A DNA stretch of 64,000 nt from Lachnospiraceae bacterium (GCA_022763925.1 JALERW010000084.1:1-64000), one strand, 5' to 3'. Shown: positions 49,127-58,821, counted from the stretch's first letter. The notes: generated by a model from the sequence alone, not told the origin. Made by a program: numbers and translations.

Positions 49127-50140
49127 TCAGAAAGCTCTTTTTGAAAGCGCCGCATAGGATTTCAGCTCTTTAGTAAGTGTTTCAAACTGATCGAAGGTCA
49201 GAGACTGAGGACCGTCAGAGAGGGCACAGGCCGGATTGTTGTGTACCTCGATCATGAGGCCGTCAGCGCCGCAGGCGACGGCAGCCTTTGCAAGAGGAGA
49301 TACATAGGCGCGTACTCCGGAGGCATGGCTGGGATCAATGATGACCGGAAGGTGGGTCCGTGCCTTAAGCACCGGAACGGCGCTGATATCCAGCGTATTG
49401 CGTGTAGCAGTCTCGAAGGTACGAATACCCCGCTCACACAAAACCACATTCGGATTGCCCTCTGCCACAATATATTCCGCGGCGTTCAGCCATTCATCGA
49501 TGGTGGCTGCCATTCCGCGCTTCAGCATAACCGGAAGGCCGGACTGTCCGGCTTCCCGGAGAAGATTGAAGTTCTGCATGTTTCTCGTCCCGATCTGAAT
49601 CATATCTACATATTTTACAGCAGCATTGATGGACTCTGCACTGATGACCTCGCAGATGGTGGCAAGGCCGGTTTCTTCTCCGGCTTCCTTCATATATTTA
49701 AGTCCTTCTTCCTCCAGACCCTGGAAGGAGTAGGGAGAGGTGCGAGGCTTGTATGCTCCGCCGCGGAGCATGGTGGCGCCGGCTGCCTTCACGGCACGGG
49801 CGATGGTGAGCAGCTGCTCTCTGGATTCGATCGCACAGGGGCCTGCCATAATGGTCAGGGTATCCGGGCCGATCACGGCAGAGCCGGCATGGATGACGGA
49901 TGGCTCTGGATGGAACTTACGGTTGGTGAGCTTGTAGCTCTCCGTAACCTGAACAATCTTGTCCACATCCGGGAAAACCTCCAGATTCTGACCTTCCAGG
50001 CGGGATTTGTCTCCGATTACGCCGATAATGGTTACTTCCTTACCTGCGGAAAGATGGGGGGTCAGTCCTCTGGATTCAATTAATTTTACGACAGCATCCA
50101 CATGTTCCTGGGACGCGTAGGGTTTCATTACAACGATCAT
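49127..50140 (-). CDS. aroF: 3-deoxy-7-phosphoheptulonate synthase (AroF/AroG-Ibeta type)
   Basis: GPCAIESREQLLTIARAVKAAGATMLRGGAYKPRTSPYSFQGL, DPSHASGVRAYVSPLAKAA. Confidence 0.95.
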   Translation of the reverse strand: MIVVMKPYASQEHVDAVVKLIESRGLTPHLSAGKEVTIIGVIGDKSRLEGQNLEVFPDVDKIVQVTESYKLTNRKFHPEPSVIHAGSAVIGPDTLTIMAGPCAIESREQLLTIARAVKAAGATMLRGGAYKPRTSPYSFQGLEEEGLKYMKEAGEETGLATICEVISAESINAAVKYVDMIQIGTRNMQNFNLLREAGQSGLPVMLKRGMAATIDEWLNAAEYIVAEGNPNVVLCERGIRTFETATRNTLDISAVPVLKARTHLPVIIDPSHASGVRAYVSPLAKAAVACGADGLMIEVHNNPACALSDGPQSLTFDQFETLTKELKSYAALSKRAF

Positions 50141-50338
50141 AACGGATTCTCCATTTCTTTATTATTCATATTGCATCTATTTTAAATCGCTGAAAATAGA
50201 TTGTCAATACTATATCGCTTTAAAGCGAAAAATTGAAGAAAAGATATTTGGCATATTTATATAAAATGCTTGTAAAAAAGGTAATATTTTAGTAGAATAT
50301 ATACATGGGACTAAACTAAATGCATTGGAGGAATTCAT

Positions 50339-52420
50339 ATGAACACTTACACAACTGACAAAATTCGAAATGTTGTACTTTTAGGACACGGAGGCTGCGG
50401 TAAGACGAGTCTTGCAGAGGCTATGGCATTCGTATCCGGATATACAACCAGACTTGGAAAAGTAACAGACGGCAACACGATCAGTGATTATGATAAAGAA
50501 GAGATTAAGAGAAAGTTTTCGATCAGCACATCCGTAGTTCCGGTGGAATGGCAGGGATATAAGATCAATCTGCTGGATACTCCCGGGTATTTTGACTTTG
50601 TGGGAGAGGTGGAGGAAGCTGTGGCAGCTGCCGACGCTGCAGTGATCGTCGTATCCGGAAAAGCAGGTGTGGAAGTCGGAACGGAGAAGGCCTGGGAGCT
50701 CTGTGAAAAATATAAGCTGCCGAGAATGTTCTTCGTATCCGAGATGGATGTGGATCATGCAAGCTTCCGTGAAGTGGTGGAGAAGCTTACAGGGCTTTAC
50801 GGTAAGAAGATCGCTCCGTTCTATCAGCCAATCCGTGAGAACGAGAAGTTTGTGGGCTACATCAATGTCATGAAGATGGCAGGAAGAAGATTTACCGGTA
50901 TCGGTACGCGGGAAGAGTGTGAGATCCCGGATTACTGTAAGGATAATCTGGACATCTGCCGTGAGGCTATGATGGATGCGGTAGCTGAGACCAGTGAGGA
51001 ATTCATGGAGCGCTATTTTGCCGGAGATGAGTTCTCCGTAAGCGAGATCCGTGCTGCAATGACCTTCAATGTGAATGACGGAAGCATTGTTCCCGTATCC
51101 ATGGGCTCCAATACAGAGATCCGCAATATTCATAATCTGATGAATGATATCGTGGAGCTGTTCCCAAGCCCGGATAAGAGAGAGTGTGCCGGAATCAATA
51201 TGAAGACGAATGAGATCTTCGCTGCAAACTATGACTTCTCCAAGTCGAAATCCGCATATATTTTCAAGACCATCGTGGATCCGTTTATCGGAAAATATTC
51301 GCTTATGAAGGTCTGCTCCGGTGTTGTCAAGGCCGATGATACCATTTATGATGTGGATAAGGAGAATGAAGAGAAGATCAGTAAGCTTTATATCTTAAGA
51401 GGAAATAAGCCGGAGGAGGTAAAGGAGCTTCATGCGGGTGATATCGGAGCCATCGCGAAGCTGACCGCTGCAAGAACAGGTGATTCCCTTGCAACCAAGG
51501 CTGCGCCGATCCGGTATGGCAAGACAGAGATCTCAAAACCTTATACCTATAAGAGATACACGGCAAAGAATAAGGGGGATGAGGATAAGATCTCCCAGGC
51601 ACTGTCCAAGATGATGCATGAGGATCTGACCTTAAAGAGCGTCAATGATGCGGAGAATCGCCAGACGCTTCTGTATGGTATGGGTGATCAGCAGCTGGAT
51701 ATTGTTGTGAGCAAGCTGTTGGACAAATATAAGGTGGAGATCGAGCTGAGCAAGCCGAAGGTTGCATTCCGTGAGACGATCCGTAAGAAAGCGGATGTGG
51801 AATACAAGTATAAGAAGCAGTCCGGAGGACATGGACAGTACGGACATGTAAAGATGACCTTTGAGCCTTCCGGAGATCTGGATACACCGTATGTATTCGA
51901 TCAGATCGTGGTAGGAGGAGCGGTTCCGAAAAACTACTTCCCTGCAGTAGAGAAGGGTGTACAGGAATCGGTTGCAAAGGGCCCGCTTGCCGGATATCCG
52001 GTTGTAGGTGTGAAGGCGGTTCTGTATGACGGATCCTATCATCCGGTAGATTCTTCCGAAATGGCATTCAAGACTGCTGCCAGCCAGGCATTCAAGAAAG
52101 GCTTCCTGGAGGCTTCTCCGGTGCTTTTGGAGCCCATCGTTTCTCTGAAGGTTATCGTTCCGGACAGCTATACCGGTGATGTTATGGGTGATCTGAATAA
52201 GAGACGCGGCCGTGTACTTGGTATGAACCCGATTGCGGGCGGTAAGCAGGTGATTGAAGCTGACGTTCCCATGATGGAGCTCTACGGATACTGTACAGAT
52301 CTTCGTTCCATGACTGGCGGAAGAGGCAGCTATTCCTATGAATTTGCCCGTTATGAGCAGGCACCGTCCGATGTGCAGCAGAAGGAGATCGATGCACGTG
52401 CGGCGAAAGACGGCGAATAA
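50339..52420 (+). CDS. Elongation factor G-like (EF-G paralogue) translational GTPase
   Basis: GHGGCGKTSLAEAM P-loop, DTPGYFDFVGEV, SEMD in place of NKMD; EF-G IV/V domains. Confidence 0.92.
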   Translation: MNTYTTDKIRNVVLLGHGGCGKTSLAEAMAFVSGYTTRLGKVTDGNTISDYDKEEIKRKFSISTSVVPVEWQGYKINLLDTPGYFDFVGEVEEAVAAADAAVIVVSGKAGVEVGTEKAWELCEKYKLPRMFFVSEMDVDHASFREVVEKLTGLYGKKIAPFYQPIRENEKFVGYINVMKMAGRRFTGIGTREECEIPDYCKDNLDICREAMMDAVAETSEEFMERYFAGDEFSVSEIRAAMTFNVNDGSIVPVSMGSNTEIRNIHNLMNDIVELFPSPDKRECAGINMKTNEIFAANYDFSKSKSAYIFKTIVDPFIGKYSLMKVCSGVVKADDTIYDVDKENEEKISKLYILRGNKPEEVKELHAGDIGAIAKLTAARTGDSLATKAAPIRYGKTEISKPYTYKRYTAKNKGDEDKISQALSKMMHEDLTLKSVNDAENRQTLLYGMGDQQLDIVVSKLLDKYKVEIELSKPKVAFRETIRKKADVEYKYKKQSGGHGQYGHVKMTFEPSGDLDTPYVFDQIVVGGAVPKNYFPAVEKGVQESVAKGPLAGYPVVGVKAVLYDGSYHPVDSSEMAFKTAASQAFKKGFLEASPVLLEPIVSLKVIVPDSYTGDVMGDLNKRRGRVLGMNPIAGGKQVIEADVPMMELYGYCTDLRSMTGGRGSYSYEFARYEQAPSDVQQKEIDARAAKDGE

Positions 52421-52458
52421 GATGTTCTGAGTTTTTTATGAGGTTCTATTTTTCATAC

Positions 52459-52496
52459 TATGAGGGTGGGAAAGCATTTGCTTTCTCACCCTCATT
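52459..52496. terminator. Bidirectional terminator
   Basis: ATGAGGGTGGGAAAGC-attt-GCTTTCTCACCCTCAT. Confidence 0.88.
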
Positions 52497-52497
52497 T

Positions 52498-52794
52498 TCA
52501 GCTGCGTTCGGTAGGATGCATCATTTGAAACAGCTGTACCATTCGGTTCATACGGTCCACTTCCTCACCGGATTTTCCCTGCTTGAGAACGTCAAAAATA
52601 AGCCGGAATTCATCCTGAGAGAAAGAGACTCCGTCTTTCTTCATTCCTGAGGTGGCTGCGAGAAGAAACGGAAGAATTTCATTCATGGATTTTCCTCCGG
52701 CCTGGTTTTTCAGCTGCATCAGCATCATAAGCTTCTTCGGATCTATTCCGGAAAGGGAAGGGTCATTCATCCAGGAGTTATTGTCCATGGGCAT
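52498..52794 (-). CDS. Conserved-looking hypothetical protein (98 aa)
   Basis: Overlaps upstream ORF by 17 bp, same strand, ends at shared terminator. Confidence 0.65.
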   Translation of the reverse strand: MPMDNNSWMNDPSLSGIDPKKLMMLMQLKNQAGGKSMNEILPFLLAATSGMKKDGVSFSQDEFRLIFDVLKQGKSGEEVDRMNRMVQLFQMMHPTERS

Positions 52795-53257
52795 TTCCCT
52801 CCGATCTGTTTTCGTTCTGCACCGCTTCCGAGAACTGCCGGAACATCTGCTGCTGTTCCCTGGAAAGCATGGAGGTCAGATAATCTGTGGGATCCGCCGG
52901 AGAAGTTCCTTCCTTTTCCGGATGATTTTGCATGGCCTGAAAGAGCTGAAGCATCTGCAAAGCATTCAAAAGGGAATCGATGGTATGCCGCTGGGCTTCG
53001 GAGCAATAGGAACGGATGTAGTTCAGCATGTGCACAGGGGTTCTCATGGCCGGTTCCATACTGCATGCCTGCAGACGATCGGAATTTTCCGAGATCAGGC
53101 GCAGGGACATACGAAATTCCATGAATTTTGCAAATGCGAGAAAGAAGGGCTGTTCCCTGGGATTCAGAAAAGGGATGCATGCTTTCATTGCCTGGAGATC
53201 GTCGTCACAGATCAGAGCGTCTATGGGAGTCATACTTGGTGTCTGCTGTTCGGACAT
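52778..53257 (-). CDS. Hypothetical protein (159 aa)
   Basis: RBS (reverse of tcaccttttt); operon with downstream 98-aa ORF. Confidence 0.65.
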   Translation of the reverse strand: MSEQQTPSMTPIDALICDDDLQAMKACIPFLNPREQPFFLAFAKFMEFRMSLRLISENSDRLQACSMEPAMRTPVHMLNYIRSYCSEAQRHTIDSLLNALQMLQLFQAMQNHPEKEGTSPADPTDYLTSMLSREQQQMFRQFSEAVQNENRSEGNAHGQ

Positions 53258-53353
53258 AAAGTCACCTTTTTGTTTTCTTTTACTATATGAATATTCAAAA
53301 GGAATTAGTACCGTTCCAATAAACCTTCATATATTAAAAGAGGAGGTGTCATA

Positions 53354-53524
53354 ATGTCAAAATTGATTATAGATGGAAATGCCGTGTATGAGATTGATGA
53401 GAACTGCATGAGGAAAAAAAGGGAAGAAAGGAACAGAAAGAGAAGTCATGAAGACGAGAGACAAAAACAGGAAAAACGGCATCTGAGGGATGCGGACAAA
53501 AACGAAGCAAGGAGATCCCGTTAA
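53354..53524 (+). CDS. 56-aa highly charged (K/R/E/D-rich) hypothetical protein
   Basis: Strong RBS aagaggaggtg 7-8 bp from ATG; MSKLIIDGNAVYEIDENCMRKKREERNRKRSHEDERQKQEKRHLRDADKNEARRSR; terminator immediately after. Confidence 0.65.
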   Translation: MSKLIIDGNAVYEIDENCMRKKREERNRKRSHEDERQKQEKRHLRDADKNEARRSR

Positions 53525-53525
53525 A

Positions 53526-53556
53526 AAGAGCCCCTGTCATCAGGGGCTCCTTTTAT
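53526..53556. terminator. Bidirectional terminator
   Basis: GAGCCCCTG-tcat-CAGGGGCTC + ctttt. Confidence 0.9.
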
Positions 53557-53572
53557 GGATGCATCGCTGTCA

Positions 53573-53818
53573 TTAGCAGCCGCATCTGTCAAAGCATCCG
53601 TTGCCGCAGAAATTGCTGCCGCCGCAGCAGAACAGAAGAAGGATCAGAAGAATGCAGCTGTCACCGCCGAAGCCGCATCCATTGTCTCTGTCTCTTCCGC
53701 CGCATCCGTTGCCGCAGAAGCAGAGCAGAAGAAGGATCCAGATAATGGAATTACAGCAATTTCCGTTTCCGCCTCCGTCACATCCACATCCGCAGTTTGC
53801 TGCTGTTAAATCACTCAT
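53573..53818 (-). CDS. Cys/Gly-rich small protein with two LLLL-Cys modules (of the type often annotated chorion class high-cysteine protein)
   Basis: GGAGGT RBS before ATG; 16 Cys in 81 aa; repeated SIIWILLLLCFCGNGCG / SCILLILLLFCCGGSNFCGNGC. Confidence 0.78.
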   Translation of the reverse strand: MSDLTAANCGCGCDGGGNGNCCNSIIWILLLLCFCGNGCGGRDRDNGCGFGGDSCILLILLLFCCGGSNFCGNGCFDRCGC

Positions 53819-53955
53819 GAGATTACCTCCAAATTTTAATTACAGTACATCATATGCATCCGGAACTGTTTTGACAGTGTTTTTTACAGGTATTGAAAGT
53901 GGAAAAGGGAAGTGCTAAAATCGGATATGCGACAAAAGAAAAAAGGGGAAATACT

Positions 53956-54675
53956 ATGCGAGGGATAGGAACCATTGTAAATGTACTGGCAGTGCTTGTC
54001 GGAGGCGGAATCGGAATGCTTCTGAAAAACGGACTGAAGCAGCGGTATCAGGAGATTCTGGATCAGGCACTGGGGGTGACGGTCATTTTTATCGGGGCTG
54101 CAGGCGCCATGAAGGGGATGCTTGTGATTTCCGGAAACACTCTTGAGACTGCAGGGACGATGCGGCTCATTGCTTCCATGGTGCTTGGAGCACTGATCGG
54201 AGAGTGGATCAATATTGAACGATGGATGGAACGGTTCGGTGAGTGGCTGAAGCGCACGGTAAAAGGAAAGAACGAGCCCCGGTTTGTGGAGGGCTTTGTC
54301 ACGGCGTCTCTGGTCATCTGTGTCGGAGCGATGGCGATTGTCGGAGCCATACAGGATGGACTCCTGGGGGATCCCTCCCTTTTGTATGCAAAAGCGATCC
54401 TGGATGGAGTGATTGTTCTGGTCTTTGCATCTGCCTATGGGAAGGGCGCACTGTTTTCCGCAATTCCGGTGGGAATCCTGCAGGGAAGCGTTACCGTATG
54501 TGCCGGCTTTCTGGAACCACTTTTAAATGATGCGGTTATTTCGGATCTTTCCTTCGTGGGCTCGGTGCTGATTTTCTGTGTCGGAATCAATCTGTGTTTC
54601 GGAAAACGGTTTCGGGTGGGAAATATGCTGCCGGCACTTTTGATTGCCGGATTGATCCGTTTATTTCCATTATAA
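53956..54675 (+). CDS. DUF554 family membrane protein
   Basis: RGIGTIVNVLAVLVGGGIGMLLKNGLKQRYQEILDQALGVTVIFIGAAGAM. Confidence 0.9.
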   Translation: MRGIGTIVNVLAVLVGGGIGMLLKNGLKQRYQEILDQALGVTVIFIGAAGAMKGMLVISGNTLETAGTMRLIASMVLGALIGEWINIERWMERFGEWLKRTVKGKNEPRFVEGFVTASLVICVGAMAIVGAIQDGLLGDPSLLYAKAILDGVIVLVFASAYGKGALFSAIPVGILQGSVTVCAGFLEPLLNDAVISDLSFVGSVLIFCVGINLCFGKRFRVGNMLPALLIAGLIRLFPL

Positions 54676-54699
54676 TACCGGAGGAAGGAGAGAATCGTT

Positions 54700-55644
54700 A
54701 TGGAGAATCTGATGTTCAGCCTCAATGCGACGGTGCCGATTTTTCTTACAATGGTAATCGGTATCTTTATGAGAAAGTCAGGTATATTCACGGATGAGGT
54801 AACGGAAAGGCTGAATAAATTTGTGTTTACCGCAGGAATTCCGGCGCTTCTGTTTCAGGATATTTCCGGAGCGGATGTCAGACAGGTATGGGATACCGGC
54901 TTTGTGGTATTCTGCTTTCTTGTGACACTGATTAGTATTCTGGCGGTGAGTGCAGGCTCCTTTTTCCTGAAAGACCGGTCGATTCAGGGAGAGGTGGTCC
55001 AGGCCTCCTACCGCAGCAGCGCCGCAATACTGGGCATTGCCTTTATACAGAATATATATGGAAATTCCGGGATGGCTCCCCTGATGATCATCGGTACCGT
55101 TCCGCTCTATAATGTCATGGCTGTGATCGTTCTGTCTCTTCTGAAGCCCGGACAGAAAAAGATGGACAGGGAGCTGATAAAAAAAACGCTGAAGGGGATC
55201 GTGACAAATCCGATCATTCTGGGGATTGCTTTCGGACTTTTATGGTCCTGCCTTCATATCCCTCAGCCGGTGATCCTTCAGAAAACCATAAAGAATGTGG
55301 CAGTTCTGGCAACTCCTCTGGGCCTGATGTCCATGGGTGCTTCCTTTGATCTGAAGAAGGCATGTGGGCGCATCTGCCCGGCTCTTGTATGCAGCTTTAT
55401 AAAGCTCGTGGGTTTCGCGGCAGTATTTCTTCCGGCTGCCGTTGCGTTCGGATACCGCGAGGAGAGGCTTGTGGCGATTCTCGTCATGCTTGGTTCCGCT
55501 ACCACAGTGAGCAGCTATATTATGGCAAAGAATATGGGGCATGAGGGTACCGTGACGTCCAGCACCGTGATGCTTTCCACATGCCTCAGTGCCTTTACGC
55601 TCACCGGATGGCTGTATCTTCTGAAATGTCTGGGGCTTATATGA
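54700..55644 (+). CDS. AEC (auxin efflux carrier) family transporter
   Basis: 10 TM pattern; FLTMVIGIFMRKSGIFTDEVTERLNKFVFTAGIPALLFQ. Confidence 0.88.
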   Translation: MENLMFSLNATVPIFLTMVIGIFMRKSGIFTDEVTERLNKFVFTAGIPALLFQDISGADVRQVWDTGFVVFCFLVTLISILAVSAGSFFLKDRSIQGEVVQASYRSSAAILGIAFIQNIYGNSGMAPLMIIGTVPLYNVMAVIVLSLLKPGQKKMDRELIKKTLKGIVTNPIILGIAFGLLWSCLHIPQPVILQKTIKNVAVLATPLGLMSMGASFDLKKACGRICPALVCSFIKLVGFAAVFLPAAVAFGYREERLVAILVMLGSATTVSSYIMAKNMGHEGTVTSSTVMLSTCLSAFTLTGWLYLLKCLGLI

Positions 55645-56405
55645 GAAAGAAGCTTCGGGTATATGTTCCGGCGCTGCTGGGCGCCTTCAGTATGATTTAT
55701 TACGGTATTTGTATCCGGGACAGCGGATGGGATACGTCCGGACTCTGGGTATGGCCGCTGTTTGCTCTGCTTTGTTTTCTGTATGCGGGGATGTTCCTTC
55801 GATCCATAAAGCGGGGAACGTCACCGGAACGGACTGCGGCGGGGCGTATGTCGGATATCCTGATCGTTTTTCTTTTTGCGTCCTTTTTTGTTTTCGAGAC
55901 CGGAGTGGTATGGGGAATGCATCAGCATGGAGAAAAATCACCGGATACGATTCTGATCCTGGGAGGAGGCGTGGTGGGAAGTACCCCAAGTCCTGCGCTT
56001 GAGGCCAGAATCGAAACAGCCGGAGAATATCTGAAAACGCATCCCGGGACAAATGCGGTCGCCTGCGGGGGACTGGAGGACAAGGATACGCTCAGCGAAG
56101 CCGTCTGTATTGAGAACGGGCTTCTTTCCATGGGAATCGCGGCGGACCGCATCAAAACGGAGGAGCATTCATCCACTACGGCGGAAAATATGCGTTTTTC
56201 CAGACGCCTGGTGGAAGAAGACGTCTGTGTGGGTATTGTGACAAGCAATTTCCATGTGTTCCGTTCCGTGCTGCTCGCCAAGGCTGCAGGATATTTTGAT
56301 GTATGCGGGATCGCTGCACCTTTTGGCGGTCGGATGCTTCCTCATTATATGGTGAGAGAGTTTATGACCTTTACTGCAGAACTCTTCCGGGGAAATCTGT
56401 TGTGA
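55641..56405 (+). CDS. YdcF/DUF218 family protein
   Basis: DTILILGGGVVGSTPSPALEARIETAGEYL, EEHSSTTAENMRFS, VTSNFHVFRS. Confidence 0.88.
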   Translation: MRKKLRVYVPALLGAFSMIYYGICIRDSGWDTSGLWVWPLFALLCFLYAGMFLRSIKRGTSPERTAAGRMSDILIVFLFASFFVFETGVVWGMHQHGEKSPDTILILGGGVVGSTPSPALEARIETAGEYLKTHPGTNAVACGGLEDKDTLSEAVCIENGLLSMGIAADRIKTEEHSSTTAENMRFSRRLVEEDVCVGIVTSNFHVFRSVLLAKAAGYFDVCGIAAPFGGRMLPHYMVREFMTFTAELFRGNLL

Positions 56406-56523
56406 CTAAATCGGCGGTATCTGATGGCGGGATCCGACCGGGTATGCTATAATACTTATGATAAATGATCGATGCCCTTGTATGAGGAGGGCAGGAATAC
56501 AGGAAAAGAAAGGGGATTTTACT

Positions 56524-57231
56524 ATGGGAACACCACATAATTCAGCAGCTATGGGAGATATTGCAAAGACTGTCCTTCTGCCGGGAGATCCGCTGCGCGC
56601 AAAGTTTATTGCGGAGCATTTTCTTGAGGCTCCGAAGCAGTTTAATGCTGTGCGCAATATGTTCGGCTATACGGGAACCTATAAGGGAAAGGAAGTCTCA
56701 GTCATGGGAACCGGAATGGGCTGTGCGTCTATTGGAATATATTCCTATGAGCTGATCCATTTCTTCGGTGTTGAGAATCTGATCCGGATCGGTTCCTGCG
56801 GAGCAACCCAGGAAAATGTCCGGTTGGGGGATATTATTATGGCAGCCGGAGCAAGCACGGACAGCAATTATGCTCATCAGTACAATCTGCCGGGAAGCTT
56901 TTCCGCCGTTGCCTCTTATCCTCTGCTTCGGAGGGCGGTTGAAACAGCCGAGAAATACGGCTATCCGTATCAGGTAGGCAATGTGCTCTCATCCGATGTC
57001 TTTTATAATGAGACAGAGGAATGGAAGATCTGGGCCAAAATGGGAATTCTTGCCGTGGAGATGGAGAGCTTTGCACTATACTGCAATGCGGCGCGGGCAG
57101 GCGTGAATGCGCTCGGTATCTTTACCGTATCCGATTCCCTGATCAGTCACGAGGAGATGTCCGCAAAGGAGAGGGAACAGGGCTTTACCAACATGATGAC
57201 TGTGGCACTCGAGGCTTCCCTGGAGCTGTAA
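56524..57231 (+). CDS. deoD: Purine-nucleoside phosphorylase, DeoD type
   Basis: PHNSAAMGDIAKTVLLPGDPLRAKFIAE, RIGSCGATQENVRLGDIIMA, AVEMESFALY. Confidence 0.96.
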   Translation: MGTPHNSAAMGDIAKTVLLPGDPLRAKFIAEHFLEAPKQFNAVRNMFGYTGTYKGKEVSVMGTGMGCASIGIYSYELIHFFGVENLIRIGSCGATQENVRLGDIIMAAGASTDSNYAHQYNLPGSFSAVASYPLLRRAVETAEKYGYPYQVGNVLSSDVFYNETEEWKIWAKMGILAVEMESFALYCNAARAGVNALGIFTVSDSLISHEEMSAKEREQGFTNMMTVALEASLEL

Positions 57232-57330
57232 ACCGAAAGAAGAATTGTTGTTTTGATTTCCGGGTGTACGCATTCTTCTGTTTTGGCATAAACTATCAGT
57301 GAAAGCATAGCTGAAGGATGAAGAACGATT

Positions 57331-58224
57331 ATGAATCAGGTTCATGCGCTGCTGAAGTCTGATTACGCGTACAGCAGGAACATTTTCGGCAAGAACATCG
57401 GGATTGCCGTTCTGGATACCGGAGTATATGCGGGACATCCGGATCTGATGAACCGGATCGTCCTGTTTAAGGATTTTATAAATAACCGAAGAGACCCCTA
57501 CGATGACAATGGGCACGGAACGCATGTATGCGGGATCCTGTGCGGAAGCGGAAAGGCTTCCGGGGGTGTCTGCATGGGTATTGCGCCGCTGGCAGATGTT
57601 GTCTGCCTCAAGGTACTGGACCGAAAGGGGAACGGAAGCACAGGGGATGTGCTGAATGCCTGCAGATGGATTTTAGCCAATCACAGAAAGTACGGCATTC
57701 GTATCGTGAATATTTCTGTAGGGACGGTCTGTGCGTCGCGCAGAAGTGAAGATGACGAGCTGATCCGCGGCGTCGAACAGCTCTGGGATGAAGGGCTGAC
57801 GGTAGTGGCTGCTGCCGGAAATAACGGTCCCAGAGCCGGGAGCATTACCATTCCGGGCATCAGCCGGAAGATCATTACGGTGGGAAGTCTGGAGGAGGGG
57901 GAATGTCTGACGGACTGCCGCCGCCAGATTCTGTATTCCGGAAGAGGACCTACGAAGGAATGTGTTGTTAAGCCGGAGGTGATTGCTCCGGGAACGGATG
58001 TGATGAGCTGTGCCAATTACGGAACCGGTTATGTGAAAAAGAGCGGGACATCCATGGCAGCCCCGGTGGTCAGCGGGTGTATCGCACTTTTGATGGAATG
58101 CCGGCCGGAGCTTAAGAACAGTGAGATCAAGATGCGGCTCTATGAACGGGCGGCTGACATGGGCCTTCCGCTGGAACGCCAGGGCTGGGGAATGATACAG
58201 GTAGAAAGGCTGCTGAAGCCGTAG
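57331..58224 (+). CDS. S8 (subtilisin-like) serine peptidase without signal peptide
   Basis: GIAVLDTGVYAGHPDL (Asp), DDNGHGTHVCGIL (His), KKSGTSMAAPVVSG (Ser). Confidence 0.95.
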   Translation: MNQVHALLKSDYAYSRNIFGKNIGIAVLDTGVYAGHPDLMNRIVLFKDFINNRRDPYDDNGHGTHVCGILCGSGKASGGVCMGIAPLADVVCLKVLDRKGNGSTGDVLNACRWILANHRKYGIRIVNISVGTVCASRRSEDDELIRGVEQLWDEGLTVVAAAGNNGPRAGSITIPGISRKIITVGSLEEGECLTDCRRQILYSGRGPTKECVVKPEVIAPGTDVMSCANYGTGYVKKSGTSMAAPVVSGCIALLMECRPELKNSEIKMRLYERAADMGLPLERQGWGMIQVERLLKP

Positions 58225-58240
58225 GAAAGGACTAAGAAGA

Positions 58241-58747
58241 ATGACAGAATGTGCAAGACCGACGATCGGAGGATTTTACCGCCATTTTAAAAACAGGCTC
58301 TATCAGGTATTAAATATTGCCGTTCATGCGGATACAGGAGAAGAGCTGGTGATTTATCAGGCGCTTTACGGAGAATTCCGGGTATATGCCCGGCCGCTTC
58401 GGGATTTTATGAGTGAAGTGGATCGCGAAAAATATCCGGATGCCATGCAGAAGATGCGGTTTGTAAAGGTAACGCTGAAATCTGTGCCGAAGGAGGAGGA
58501 ACCAAAGGATCAGGGGGAAGGAAGTGTCCATCCGCTGCTCCTTGCGTTTCTGGATGCAGAGAGCTTTGAGGACCGCCTGAAAATTTTTGATGAGATGGAG
58601 GGGATCGCCGATATGCATATGCTGGATGCCGTGGCTGCTTCCCTGGATATTTCTCTTAGCGGGAATGCTTCGCTTCAGGAGTGTTTCTCTCTTATCCGGG
58701 ATAATCTTGTCACACAGAAAAAGTATGAGTGCAGCCGCTGGCGGTAA
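58241..58747 (+). CDS. DUF1653 domain protein
   Basis: IGGFYRHFKNRLYQVLNIAVHADTGEELVIYQALYGEFRVYARPLRDFMSEVD. Confidence 0.85.
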   Translation: MTECARPTIGGFYRHFKNRLYQVLNIAVHADTGEELVIYQALYGEFRVYARPLRDFMSEVDREKYPDAMQKMRFVKVTLKSVPKEEEPKDQGEGSVHPLLLAFLDAESFEDRLKIFDEMEGIADMHMLDAVAASLDISLSGNASLQECFSLIRDNLVTQKKYECSRWR

Positions 58748-58821
58748 GGAAAACAAAGCAGAAGAGAGTCACTGACAGAAATGTCAGGGCTCTTTTCTTT
58801 CGGTGATTTTTCAATTTGCTA

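Noticed and set aside
53290-53345. sigma-K-like AC-N16-CATANNNTA before the 56-aa ORF
   Set aside because: The predicted start site would fall on the RBS, so the match is probably chance in AT-rich DNA.
53555-53809. Ala/Ser-rich 84-aa plus-strand ORF
   Set aside because: Low-complexity mirror of the Cys/Gly-rich minus-strand gene, which has the RBS and coherent modules.
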